Shown one piece after another: positions 35,525-44,801 of a DNA stretch of 64,000 bases (position 1 is its first letter; each line of letters starts with the position of its first letter). Position numbers and translations under genes: made by a program. Source of the stretch: Candidatus Poribacteria bacterium (GTDB lineage: Bacteria; Poribacteria; WGA-4E; UBA9662); the NCBI GenBank assembly GCA_002709695.1, contig PAQF01000026.1, forward strand, positions 1-64,000. Direction: 5' to 3'. The notes below the pieces were generated by a model. It searched no databases and was not told where the DNA came from. It worked only from the letters and a program-made list of their open reading frames with translations.

Positions 35525-36289
35525 TTACTCTAGAAGCACCCTCAATCGCCCACGTATTCTAAGCATTGCTTTAGCATGTATTTGGGATACGCGTGACTCC
35601 GTAACCCGCAACAGAACGCCAATTTCCTTAAGAGTTAAATTCTCTTTATAATAAAGAGCAACAACTTTCTTTTCCTGATCTGGGAGTACATCAATTTCCC
35701 CAACAATTAGATGTTCTATCTCGTCCTGCTCAACTGATTCAGTCACTTTGCTATCGGGATCACCCAACAAGTCTATCAGATATACTTCCTCATTTTCACC
35801 TTGCCCACCGACAATATCATAAAGTGAAGCTAGAGACGCTCGGCTGTAATCTGAAATTGCCTGTTGCAATTCCTCCAATTCAATCGACATAGCTTCAGCC
35901 ACTTCTTCTTCTTCTGCTGGACGACCTAGTTGAGCTTGAAGTGAAGCAAAAACTTGTTCTATTTCAATATTCTTCTTATATAACGGCCGAGGCACCCAAC
36001 CCATGCGCTTAGATTCATCCAAAATCTCCCCACGTATTCGACAAATAGCATAGGTCTGGAATTTGTTGCCAAGATTTGGATCAAACCGATCTACAGCACT
36101 CACCAAACCAATAATCCCACAACTACATAAATCGTTATATTCTATAGTAGATGGGGTTTTCATAGACAGACGATCAACCACATACTTCACCAACCCCATA
36201 TACTTCAGGATAAGATCTTCTCGGGCGGACGCATCGTTTTTATTCCTAAACCGGTCCCATAACTCCTTTTCACTGATGTGTTCAGTCAT
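35525..36289 (-). CDS. fliA: Flagellar sigma28 factor FliA
   Basis: A 254-residue FliA/WhiG-type sigma factor. It shows region 2 (LVKYVVDRLS, YNDLCSCGIIGLVSAVDRFD, KFQTYAICRIRGEILDE), the characteristic RMGWVPR motif of sigma28 at the start of region 3, and region 4 (LPDQEKKVVALYYKENLTLKEIG, TESRVSQIHAKA). A GTG seven codons upstream (36310) is in frame, but the ATG at 36289 gives the normal family N-terminus. It directs late flagellar genes. A good target site precedes the giant fliD, and a FlgM-like antagonist ends the cluster. Confidence 0.93.
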   Translation of the reverse strand: MTEHISEKELWDRFRNKNDASAREDLILKYMGLVKYVVDRLSMKTPSTIEYNDLCSCGIIGLVSAVDRFDPNLGNKFQTYAICRIRGEILDESKRMGWVPRPLYKKNIEIEQVFASLQAQLGRPAEEEEVAEAMSIELEELQQAISDYSRASLASLYDIVGGQGENEEVYLIDLLGDPDSKVTESVEQDEIEHLIVGEIDVLPDQEKKVVALYYKENLTLKEIGVLLRVTESRVSQIHAKAMLRIRGRLRVLLE

Positions 36290-36358
36290 TACGCCAGAAT
36301 AAAACTGCACTTCATCAGCACATTAAAGTTTTCAATTGGTATCATACTCTCAGATAGG

Positions 36359-36574
36359 TTAGTCTGTTTCCTTATCACTGTCACTCCTAATAAACTGGAA
36401 TAATGCACCCAGCCCCATACCAACAACAAGCGACAATAACAAAGAATAAGTCGCCCACTGAAATGGAACAAGAATATTATGATGAAACTTTCCGAAAAAA
36501 ATAGCGAGAAACAATACAACGAAGAAAACAGAAACGCTAAGTATAGCGCTCAATTGCTGAGTAAAATCATTCAT
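36359..36574 (-). CDS. Small membrane protein with two transmembrane segments
   Basis: A 71-residue protein with hydrophobic segments at about residues 10-30 and 36-62 and a charged C-terminus (RSDSDKETD). It lies between the PilZ gene and fliA, transcribed with them. No family is recognised. Similar tiny membrane proteins are common in flagellar operons of several phyla, so it is probably real. Confidence 0.55.
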   Translation of the reverse strand: MNDFTQQLSAILSVSVFFVVLFLAIFFGKFHHNILVPFQWATYSLLLSLVVGMGLGALFQFIRSDSDKETD

Positions 36575-36629
36575 GCAAATATAATGTGATTACCTCCCCT
36601 TACAAAACGGTTTAAACAAACCAAAGCTT

Positions 36630-37421
36630 CTAAACCCTCTTTGCAGCCTCATTGATAATTTGCAACTTAAGAACATACTTAATAAGGTAGTCTTCAATGT
36701 CCTCATCCTCTTCAGAATATTCATATGAAATCCCTATTGCCCACCTCTTCGTGTGTATGGATCGGGACTCGATTTCATGAGCTCTCACCACCCTTGCAGC
36801 GAAAGGAGGTAACTCAAGGTGACTATCCCCTTGGTCTAAAATCCCCCTGCCTTCCAAATCCAAGATCGGAGGCATATTTAAACCAAGCGCTATCTCATCA
36901 TCCACATTTAATGGACAATCTCTTACACCCTCAAGCTCCAAAATTACTTTTAGCCCAGACCCACTGATGTTTTCACAGTTTGTCTCAAAGACTTTCTCAT
37001 CATCTTCTATCAGCCAAAAACTAACAGGGAAACTTGCTTTTTCTCTAACATACTCCCGCCTTCTGATTAGCCAATCTTCCCAATCAAGCCCATCCTGTTC
37101 TGCGATAACATACCAAGCTTCATCCTCCGTATCCTGAAATTGCTCCATAGCAACAAGTTCAATCTCTATGTCTTCTTGCCCAGCATCCGACATTGGAACA
37201 ACTGCTTGAATAATTGTCCCTGTCTTGACTGGCCGCGGTCGTGGTCCCTTCATTGGGGAGAGAAATTTCACTTCGCCAGTTTCACGATGTATATCAAGAA
37301 TTTTCGTTTCAATGTCCTCAAATCGAACCCCAACTCTCATGTGAAGGTTGACGGCACGACTTATCGCCTCTTCCTCATATACTTGTTCTTCGTCTTCAAG
37401 AAGATCATCTTGATCTTGCAT
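36630..37421 (-). CDS. PilZ-domain c-di-GMP-binding protein (YcgR-like)
   Basis: A 263-residue protein beginning with an acidic stretch, then a YcgR-N-like beta domain (about residues 25-115). The PilZ domain has the arginine motif RRREYVR near residue 120 and NISGSG (N-x-S-x-x-G) near 153. A GGAGG ribosome site precedes the ATG. It probably couples c-di-GMP level to motor function. It is the second such protein in the cluster and the two differ throughout. It follows the flhG-like gene, the position taken by PilZ genes in some Firmicutes and spirochaetes. Confidence 0.82.
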   Translation of the reverse strand: MQDQDDLLEDEEQVYEEEAISRAVNLHMRVGVRFEDIETKILDIHRETGEVKFLSPMKGPRPRPVKTGTIIQAVVPMSDAGQEDIEIELVAMEQFQDTEDEAWYVIAEQDGLDWEDWLIRRREYVREKASFPVSFWLIEDDEKVFETNCENISGSGLKVILELEGVRDCPLNVDDEIALGLNMPPILDLEGRGILDQGDSHLELPPFAARVVRAHEIESRSIHTKRWAIGISYEYSEEDEDIEDYLIKYVLKLQIINEAAKRV

Positions 37422-37533
37422 TTAAAATCCTCCAATTCTCCTAGATTTTACTATATCTGCCCCATACAGAGACACCCAGTACACCATGTTTCACATATCA
37501 AATTATTCCAGCCAACCAAAATCTTTTGCCAGA

Positions 37534-38388
37534 TTAAGCAAGTTGTCTTACCAATAAAGCACCCAATTCTACTAACGTTGTTTTAGACTCTTCGTGGTTT
37601 TCCTGTAGCTTAGTAACAACATGCCTTACAGACACAGCGACATCAGAATCAGGGAATTTCTCCACAAAAGGAGAGGCGTGGCGACCAGCCGTTGATACAT
37701 CAGCAGACATTGGCACACTACCAAGTAACTCTATATCTTTCTCCAAGAATTGCTTCACGACCTTCTGAATTCCTTCGCCTACTTGGTTACACTCAACTGA
37801 GTCACTACCGGTCATGTTCACTAACAATTTTACGTCTATTTTCCCGGTTTCATCAAAAGCATTCTTGATTAACGAATAGCACTTAGTTCTAGCATCTTTC
37901 TCTGTCGTTGTAACAGTGATAAACTCATTAGAAAGCTGAGAAAACTTATCTTTATATTCATCAACATGCCCCAACTCCATGACAACCAAGTCATACTCCT
38001 TAGCAAACTCCTTAAACTGCACCTCCAATTTGTGAATCTCACCAACATCCTTATTGACTAAAGCCAAATTGTCCAGTACCGAAAAAGTGTCTAAATTATC
38101 ATACCTAGTTGATCTAATTTTTATAACATCATTGCTCGGAGATTCAAGATCATGTACTTCAGAAGCCCCAATAATCTGATACAGATTCGATATATTATTG
38201 AGTTTATAATCTTCACGTGTACTAAAAATCAAAACCTTCCAGTCAGTTTGATTGACTAACTCAACAACAATATTCGCCAGCAGAGTTGTATACCCCATAC
38301 CAACTCCGCCACTAGCGAACGTAATGACTCGCGTTGGAGAAGCTAACTTACGTAGACTCGCTGCTTGATCGGACTCTCTAGAGGCCAT
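37534..38388 (-). CDS. FlhG/MinD-like P-loop ATPase with degenerate nucleotide-binding motif
   Basis: A 284-residue protein of the MinD/ParA (SIMIBI) fold by overall pattern and by its position directly after flhF. The deviant Walker A, normally GKGGVGKTT, aligns with G27-G-V-G-M-G-Y-T-T35, so both the signature and the catalytic lysine are replaced (by Gly and Tyr). The usual DADLG switch is also missing and reads STREDYKLNNI. Later parts keep the fold, with YDLVVMELG, LLVNMTGS and LLGSVPMS. Normal FlhG hydrolyses ATP at the membrane and limits flagellar number with FlhF. This version is predicted not to cycle ATP conventionally. Confidence 0.7.
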   Translation of the reverse strand: MASRESDQAASLRKLASPTRVITFASGGVGMGYTTLLANIVVELVNQTDWKVLIFSTREDYKLNNISNLYQIIGASEVHDLESPSNDVIKIRSTRYDNLDTFSVLDNLALVNKDVGEIHKLEVQFKEFAKEYDLVVMELGHVDEYKDKFSQLSNEFITVTTTEKDARTKCYSLIKNAFDETGKIDVKLLVNMTGSDSVECNQVGEGIQKVVKQFLEKDIELLGSVPMSADVSTAGRHASPFVEKFPDSDVAVSVRHVVTKLQENHEESKTTLVELGALLVRQLA

Positions 38389-38512
38389 TTCTTATATTTT
38401 CTCTGCACTCAAGACCGGAATGCATTCTAACACATTTAGGCAAAAATGACAATTCAGCACAATATATGCCAATATATAATAATCATTTAAACAACGCTAC
38501 TTTCTTGAAATT

Positions 38513-39649
38513 CTAAATCGGCTCATTCAACCTCTCAAGAACTTTATCCAAATCTTGCTTCGTGAGCAAAAAGCTGGAAATCCTCTCAATCTCCGCAATC
38601 TCCAGATCATCAGGTACAGTTTGACCAACTCCCAAATAACTGATTGGATATTTAGTATAGTAAGCACCATTGACTACCGTATCTAAAGTAACCGTTTCAT
38701 CTAACTTAGTAAAAATTATTCTGCTCACGTCAAGCGTCCTATATCGATCCACAATTCTCACCAGATCCTCGAATTTCACAGACGCACTAACCGTAAGATG
38801 TACCTCTGTCGGTCTAATAACCTGCATATATCCATGCAGTTCAGCCATGTGAACCTGATGGTTTGGACTCCGCCCCACTGAGTCAACAATGATAATGTCC
38901 TGATCAGCAAATTTATCTATCGCATCTCGAGCACCTTGGGGACTTAAAGCGAGTTCAACAGGAAGTCCAATAATCTCTGCGTAGGTCTTCAGTTGATCAT
39001 AAGCCGCTATACGGTACGCATCAATACTAATTAATCCTACCTTCTTATAATTTAAAACTGAAGACACAGCCGCCAGTTTAGCTACAGTTGTTGTCTTTCC
39101 GACCCCCGTAGGCCCAACGAGCGAAATAATCTGCTGCTCCTCAACACTAAAATCGACCCCACCGGAAACCTGAATTACTTGCGAAAGCCGATCGTTGAAA
39201 TCCTGCCGAATTGTCTTAGTCTCAAGTTCACGATTATGAGACACTGAATTAGAAATAATATCATCAAGCAAATACACCAACCTTTGCGAAAGTTCTTTGT
39301 TTATACCCCTTTCGATCTGGCGTTGGTATACATCATCAAGCGCACTTCTAATATTCCGTAAGGCAATCGCTTCAACTGTTTTGCCTTCCACAACAGAGTT
39401 TTCCGATTGAGTATCAAGCACATCAGGGGAGGGGATTGGAACCAAGGCTGAAGATGAATCCGATTCCGTTTTTTTGGGGGTAGCAATGCCAGCAACAACC
39501 TCAATCATATGTTTTTTGGCTAAACCGAACCATTTGACACTCTTGGTAACTTGACGAGTATTGAGAATTAATGCATTAGGCCCTAAATCCTGCTTAATCT
39601 GGTCCATCGCATCTTGGATCGTATCGGCCTCATAAGTTTTGATACGCAT
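38513..39649 (-). CDS. flhF: Flagellar biosynthesis GTPase FlhF
   Basis: A 378-residue SRP-type GTPase. The N-terminal B domain starts MRIKTYEADTIQDAMDQIKQDLG, the classic FlhF opening. The NG domain has the P-loop GPTGVGKTTTVAKL near residue 180, the insertion-box segment SIDAYRIAAYDQL, DSVGRSP in place of the common DTAGRSP, and TKLDET. FlhF places the flagellum at its site in the cell, usually the pole. It is 50 bases downstream of flhA and upstream of the degenerate flhG-like gene. Confidence 0.93.
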   Translation of the reverse strand: MRIKTYEADTIQDAMDQIKQDLGPNALILNTRQVTKSVKWFGLAKKHMIEVVAGIATPKKTESDSSSALVPIPSPDVLDTQSENSVVEGKTVEAIALRNIRSALDDVYQRQIERGINKELSQRLVYLLDDIISNSVSHNRELETKTIRQDFNDRLSQVIQVSGGVDFSVEEQQIISLVGPTGVGKTTTVAKLAAVSSVLNYKKVGLISIDAYRIAAYDQLKTYAEIIGLPVELALSPQGARDAIDKFADQDIIIVDSVGRSPNHQVHMAELHGYMQVIRPTEVHLTVSASVKFEDLVRIVDRYRTLDVSRIIFTKLDETVTLDTVVNGAYYTKYPISYLGVGQTVPDDLEIAEIERISSFLLTKQDLDKVLERLNEPI

Positions 39650-39699
39650 AAGGTTCCCTACTACCCTCTAAATTGTTCAAATTTCTATGAAAAAGAATC

Positions 39700-41808
39700 T
39701 TAATTACTGTCTGTAGGCGGATTGGCATCGACAATTCCCACCGTTTCCCACGCAACTTTAGGTGCCATTTCTTCATAAGCAAGAACAGGCAGACTTGGTA
39801 GAGAAGAAGTAATCATGTTGCGAAGTGCATAACGAATAGCACCAGGACAAACAAGAACGACAGGACGAATGCCACGGTCTGAAGCTTCTTGAATCTGCTG
39901 AGATAAATTCTCCAACATCCGTTGGATTACACTTGGGTCAACAGCTTCGTTCGATTGGATAACCTGACTTAGTAACTGCTGCAAGGCGGGAGACAGCATA
40001 ACTACCGCTAACCCCCCTTCCTCGGTTAGATATTGACTTGTAATTTCACGACGCAAAACCTGGCGCACGCTAGTTGCCAAATCTGCAGCTTCTTTGCTTT
40101 CACGACCATAATCAGCTAACGTTTCCAGCACTATTTGTAGATTACGAATCGGAACCTGCTCCTCAAGTAAGAGTTTGAGTACCTTCTGAACATCAACTAT
40201 AGTTAAAGCACGTTCAGAAACAACAGCCTCAACCGCTGCCGGATTTATTTCACGTTGGGCATCAACTAACTCTTGCGTAATCTGAAGAGAAAGTAAATCA
40301 GCAGCATTCCGTTTTATAACGTCTTCCAAGTGAGTAATCAAGACATCATCTGGACTCACAACCGTCGCATAGCCAGCGTCTCTTGCGTCTTGTTGATTAG
40401 CTTCAAGAATCCACAGGGCAGGATGACCATAGATAGGTTCAATGGTTTCAATTCCTTCAATCGTTCGGCGCGTCATACCAGAGGGACTCAATGCCATCAT
40501 GTGCCCAGGAACAAGTTCACCTTCAGCAACCATAACCCCCCATAACTCAATTACATACTTAGTTGCGCCAAGAAGCAAATCATCACGAACGCGAATGAGA
40601 GGAACAGGAAAACCAAGGTCGTTGACTAATCGCGTTCTGAGCTTGGGAACACGGTCAAGCAGGTCTCCACCTTGCTCCTCATCAACAAACGGAATCAGAC
40701 CATAACCAATTTTTACCAACACAGGATCAACTTCAGGCGTTTGCAACATTTCTTGATCCAAGCTTTCCGGCCGTTCTTCTCCCATTTCTTGAACATCTTC
40801 AAGACGTTCTTTATTCAACAAATACACAGCCAACACCATTAATGTTATTATTCCTAAAACGAGTGGGACCCTTGGTAATGGTGAGATTACCAACAAGGCA
40901 AAGAGTGTAATTGCAGCTACAACAAGCGCCTTGGGTTGCGACAGCAGTTGCCGGGTAACATCTTGCCCCAGATCCTCATCTGACGAGGCCCTAGTAATCA
41001 CCAAACCTGTAGCAGTTGAAATAACCAAAGCAGGAATCTGCGATACAAGTCCATCTCCAACAGTCAAGATGGTATAAGTCTTCACGGCCTCAGTAAATGG
41101 CAATCCTTTTTGCACCACACCAACCACAATTCCACCTAAAATATTAATGATGACGATAATAATAGCCGCAATGGCATCTCCTTTAACAAACTTGCTAGCA
41201 CCATCCATCGCGCCATAGAAATCTTGTTCAGCTTCAATATCCATCCTTCGCTGTCTTGCTTGTGTTTCATCAATTAAACCCGCATTGAGATCAGCATCAA
41301 TTGCCATCTGTTTACCAGGCATTGCATCCAAGGTAAACCTAGCACGTACCTCAGCTACACGTTGAGCACCGTTAGTGATAACAATGTATTGAATCGTAAC
41401 CAAAATAACGAAAATTATAAAACCGACGACAGCATTATCACCACCTACGAGTTCACCAAACACCTTAATAACATCGCCTGCAGCTCGCAAATTGGGTACA
41501 GAAAGACCAGTTTTTGGATCGGTATATGAAGCATTAGACAAAATTAACCTAGTTGATGCTAAGTTCAAAGCCAACCGGTATAAGGTTGTAATCAACAACA
41601 ACGACGGGAAAATATAGAGATCCAGAGGTTTTGACACATAAATGGAAAGGAGTAAAATGACAATAGCAAACGTAATATTGAATGTCAGTAGGAAATCCAG
41701 AAACTGTCCCGGCAGAGGAAAGACCATCACTAACAGAATCGATATCACGCTGATAGCGATAAAAACGCTGCCACCATACCCTTTTAGAAGACTTGAAGAT
41801 CTATCCAT
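39700..41808 (-). CDS. flhA: Flagellar export gate protein FlhA
   Basis: A 702-residue protein with about eight membrane segments in the first 330 residues. The conserved FHIPEP cytoplasmic loop shows QYIVITNGAQRVAEVRARFTLDAMPGKQMAIDADLNAG. A C-terminal cytoplasmic domain (about residues 360-695) forms the docking ring for substrates and chaperones. Length and motifs are normal. It lies between flhB and flhF, as in many phyla. Confidence 0.96.
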   Translation of the reverse strand: MDRSSSLLKGYGGSVFIAISVISILLVMVFPLPGQFLDFLLTFNITFAIVILLLSIYVSKPLDLYIFPSLLLITTLYRLALNLASTRLILSNASYTDPKTGLSVPNLRAAGDVIKVFGELVGGDNAVVGFIIFVILVTIQYIVITNGAQRVAEVRARFTLDAMPGKQMAIDADLNAGLIDETQARQRRMDIEAEQDFYGAMDGASKFVKGDAIAAIIIVIINILGGIVVGVVQKGLPFTEAVKTYTILTVGDGLVSQIPALVISTATGLVITRASSDEDLGQDVTRQLLSQPKALVVAAITLFALLVISPLPRVPLVLGIITLMVLAVYLLNKERLEDVQEMGEERPESLDQEMLQTPEVDPVLVKIGYGLIPFVDEEQGGDLLDRVPKLRTRLVNDLGFPVPLIRVRDDLLLGATKYVIELWGVMVAEGELVPGHMMALSPSGMTRRTIEGIETIEPIYGHPALWILEANQQDARDAGYATVVSPDDVLITHLEDVIKRNAADLLSLQITQELVDAQREINPAAVEAVVSERALTIVDVQKVLKLLLEEQVPIRNLQIVLETLADYGRESKEAADLATSVRQVLRREITSQYLTEEGGLAVVMLSPALQQLLSQVIQSNEAVDPSVIQRMLENLSQQIQEASDRGIRPVVLVCPGAIRYALRNMITSSLPSLPVLAYEEMAPKVAWETVGIVDANPPTDSN

Positions 41809-41826
41809 AGACTTAATTATTGTTAA

Positions 41827-42909
41827 CTATGCGACTGACAACCCTCTGTATCGGTTCGTAAGTTCGTGAACATAAGCCAGCACTTCTGCTATAGCTTGAT
41901 AAAATTCCATTGGGACAGCTTCCCCAACCTCAACATTCTTGTATAACGCCTGAGCGAGTGGAGGATTTTCAACAATTGGTACTCCGTGCTCTTCAGCTAT
42001 TTCACGGATTTGCCTAGCAATTTTCCGTTCACCTTTAGCCACAACATACGGAGACTCCATTACATCATAATCATACTTAATTGCGACTGCCAAATGTACA
42101 GGGTTTGTGATCACTGCATCTGCTTCAGGAATGGCTTTCATCATCCGCGCTTGTGACAAGTCACGCTGTACACGGCGAATCCGACGCCGAATCTCTGGAT
42201 CCCCTTCAGTTCGCTTCATTTCTTCGCGTATTTCCTCACGTGTCATCCGAATATCCTGTTCATGCTGCCATCTCTGGTAAAGCAAATCAAATATCGACAG
42301 AAAAAGCAAGGCCAATGCCGCACGCAAAAACACCTGAAACCCAATACGACCAACAGTAGACACAAACAAAGCAGCAATGTTCGATTTATCAGCATCGACA
42401 AGTGCATAGACATCCACTAAATTCGACATTATTGTGACATAAACAATATACCCAATTAAAACAATCTTAAAAATCGATTTCACTGCTTCAAATAGCCCCC
42501 TCATTGATAAGATGCGCTGGAAACCACTAATCGGATTAATACGGCTTAGCTGTGGCATCAGAGGTTGAGCAGAAAATATAAGTCCGATTTGAAAAATATT
42601 CCCAAGAATACCAACTAGAACAGCAACAATCAGAACAGGAGCAATAATCTTGAAAGCAACACCCATCAAACTTAAAAATATGAGAATTGTTTTGCCTGCA
42701 TTTAACTGTCCACTAATCGCTGAAAATGCCCCATACATAATATTGATCAAATAGTAGTATGTATTATATCCAGCCACGAAAAAAAAGGCCAACACAGCAA
42801 TAAGCGCCAGTGTTGTAGCAAGTTCATTACTTTTTGCTACTTGGCCCTTCTCTCTCGTTTCATTACGTTTGTGGGGTGTTGCAGGATATATTTTTTCGGG
42901 ATCGGCCAT
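41827..42909 (-). CDS. flhB: Flagellar export switch protein FlhB (NPVH variant)
   Basis: A 360-residue protein with four membrane segments and a cytoplasmic C-domain. It opens with the typical P-H-K-R-x-E-x-R-E-K-G-Q-V-A-K-S segment. The autocleavage motif that is normally N-P-T-H reads N269-P-V-H272 here, followed by LAVAIKYD. Cleavage between Asn and Pro switches export from rod/hook to filament substrates. The Asn and Pro remain, so cleavage may persist. The ENPPLAQALY block is intact. Confidence 0.95.
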   Translation of the reverse strand: MADPEKIYPATPHKRNETREKGQVAKSNELATTLALIAVLAFFFVAGYNTYYYLINIMYGAFSAISGQLNAGKTILIFLSLMGVAFKIIAPVLIVAVLVGILGNIFQIGLIFSAQPLMPQLSRINPISGFQRILSMRGLFEAVKSIFKIVLIGYIVYVTIMSNLVDVYALVDADKSNIAALFVSTVGRIGFQVFLRAALALLFLSIFDLLYQRWQHEQDIRMTREEIREEMKRTEGDPEIRRRIRRVQRDLSQARMMKAIPEADAVITNPVHLAVAIKYDYDVMESPYVVAKGERKIARQIREIAEEHGVPIVENPPLAQALYKNVEVGEAVPMEFYQAIAEVLAYVHELTNRYRGLSVA

Positions 42910-42922
42910 AATAACCCTTTAG

Positions 42923-43705
42923 TCAAATAGTATCAGAACTTAGGAAAAATCCTATACGATTAAAAAGATCAACAAACAAATCCTCCACTAACGGCAAGAA
43001 CCAAGCCATAGACAAATAAACAGTGAAGATGCCAATAGATAAGGTAAGCGGAAAACCGACAATAAATACATTCATCTGTGGTACTGATTTGGCTATAACC
43101 CCAACACCAATCATAGTTAACAGCAAAGTGCCTATTGCAGGCGCTCCTACTTTCAAACCTACCAGCCACATATCAGCAGAAAACCGCAACAACCCGGCCC
43201 CATAAGTACTTGGTAACTTCAGACTACTCAACGGAAGAACTTCATAACTCCAAAGCAATGATTTGATCATGTAATAAGGCCCTCCAATGGCTAGAAAAAT
43301 CAGCGTAGCTACTAAGAACCAAATTTGCCCCATAGTTGGAATATTAGTCCTTAAAACAGGATCGATAATATTCGTGATCCCAATTCCCATCTGTGTATCA
43401 ATTGTCTGTCCTGCAATAAAAAAGCTATTCATTAGCAATGAAACAATAAACCCTAACATCAACCCCACTAACGTTTCTCTAATCGCATACAGAATAAAAT
43501 GAAGTGTATCCGATCCAACCAATTGAACTGGAATATTAATCAACGGGAAAATGCTCAAACTAAAGAGAACGGTGGTCGCTGCTTTAAGCTGAGCAGGAAC
43601 ATTCGGGCTACCAAAAACGGGAGCGGAAAAGATGACAGCCCCAGTTCTCATCATAACCAGCATAAAGACTGCAACCTGGTCAGGGAAGGCATCATATAAT
43701 CCCAA
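42923..43705 (-). CDS. fliR: Flagellar export protein FliR
   Basis: A 260-residue polytopic protein with about six membrane segments. Conserved features include FMLVMMRTGAVIFSAPVFGSPNVPAQLKA near the N-terminus and GQTIDTQMGIGITNIIDP. It appears to start at a TTG (43705), 3 bases after the fliQ stop, so translation is probably coupled. It forms the export gate with FliP and FliQ. Confidence 0.94.
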   Translation of the reverse strand: MGLYDAFPDQVAVFMLVMMRTGAVIFSAPVFGSPNVPAQLKAATTVLFSLSIFPLINIPVQLVGSDTLHFILYAIRETLVGLMLGFIVSLLMNSFFIAGQTIDTQMGIGITNIIDPVLRTNIPTMGQIWFLVATLIFLAIGGPYYMIKSLLWSYEVLPLSSLKLPSTYGAGLLRFSADMWLVGLKVGAPAIGTLLLTMIGVGVIAKSVPQMNVFIVGFPLTLSIGIFTVYLSMAWFLPLVEDLFVDLFNRIGFFLSSDTI

Positions 43706-43708
43706 ATT

Positions 43709-43978
43709 CTACCCTATCATTTCCGGCAAAGTTTGTATCACACGCGTCGTATAGTTTATCATCACCGCAGCAATAGATTTCCCTGCAAGCAAAACAATAA
43801 TAACGAGCGCAGCTAGTTTTGGCACGAAAGTGAGCGTCATCTCTTGAATTTGTGTCACGGCTTGAAAAATACTAATTGCCAAACCCAAAACCAAACCAAT
43901 CAAAAGTATTGGGCCCGCAATTTGTATAGCAACAAACAGTGCTTCTTTACCAACACCAACAATTTGTTCAGGTGTCAT
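43709..43978 (-). CDS. fliQ: Flagellar export protein FliQ
   Basis: An 89-residue protein with two membrane hairpin segments, matching the family in length and in the AISIFQAVTQIQEMTLTFVPKL core. It lies between fliP (12 bases) and fliR (3 bases). Confidence 0.95.
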   Translation of the reverse strand: MTPEQIVGVGKEALFVAIQIAGPILLIGLVLGLAISIFQAVTQIQEMTLTFVPKLAALVIIVLLAGKSIAAVMINYTTRVIQTLPEMIG

Positions 43979-43990
43979 TTTTCCAACCTC

Positions 43991-44773
43991 TTACAACGGC
44001 ATATTGAAACTTCTGAGAATTGAAGTTACCAAGATATTCCATCCATCAATGGCAACAAAAAGAACTAATTTAAACGGAAGTGAAATGAGAACAGGCGGTA
44101 ACAAGAGTAATCCCAACGACATCAAGATACTCGCCATAATCAAATCAAGTATTAAAAATGGAATATAAATTAGGAATGCCATTTGAAATGCAGTATTCAG
44201 CTCACTGATAACAAACGCGGGAATCAAAGTTAAAGTACTAATATCTGACTTATCATACGCGGGCTGACCACCACTGGCAATAGAATGGAAAAGTTCTAAA
44301 TCCTTTTTTCGGGTCTGGTTAAACATAAATTCCCGCATCGAATCAACTGCAATTTGGAATGCTTCTTGAATACCCAATTCTTCATCTAAATATGGCCTTA
44401 GTGATTCCGTATAGATTTTCGTTCCAATCGGTTGCATTAAAAAAAGCGTCATAAAAAGCGATAAACCAATAATAACTTGAGCAGCTGGAATCTGTTGCAA
44501 TCCAACTGCCTGGCGGACAAACGAAAGTACAATCACAATCCTAGTGAAAGACGTCATCATTAACACAATAGTTGGAGCCAATGTTAATATAGTGATAAAG
44601 AAAAGTATTTCAAGAGTTGTGGCAACTTCACTCGGCTCCTCAATCTCGCTAAGACCAAGTGGAATCCGAGGGATAGTGATGGTTCTATCTTGAGATAAAG
44701 CCTCCTGTGCTGTCCCTGAAACCAACAAAACAAACACAATAACAGGGAAAAGTAGATATTTTCCTATACGCAT
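43991..44773 (-). CDS. fliP: Flagellar export protein FliP
   Basis: A 260-residue protein with a cleavable-type N-terminal signal and four membrane segments. Family motifs include LAPTIVLMMTSFTRIVIVLSFVRQAVGLQQIPAAQVIIGLSLFMT and the C-terminal LPFKLVLFVAIDGW. It is the core pentamer of the export gate. Confidence 0.96.
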   Translation of the reverse strand: MRIGKYLLFPVIVFVLLVSGTAQEALSQDRTITIPRIPLGLSEIEEPSEVATTLEILFFITILTLAPTIVLMMTSFTRIVIVLSFVRQAVGLQQIPAAQVIIGLSLFMTLFLMQPIGTKIYTESLRPYLDEELGIQEAFQIAVDSMREFMFNQTRKKDLELFHSIASGGQPAYDKSDISTLTLIPAFVISELNTAFQMAFLIYIPFLILDLIMASILMSLGLLLLPPVLISLPFKLVLFVAIDGWNILVTSILRSFNMPL

Positions 44774-44801
44774 GACAACTAAGCTGGCACGAAGATCAGA
44801 A

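Noticed and set aside
37534..38388. Possibility that the flhG P-loop defect is due to a frameshift
   Set aside because: The reading frame and protein pattern are continuous on both sides, and the substituted residues align codon for codon with the canonical motif.
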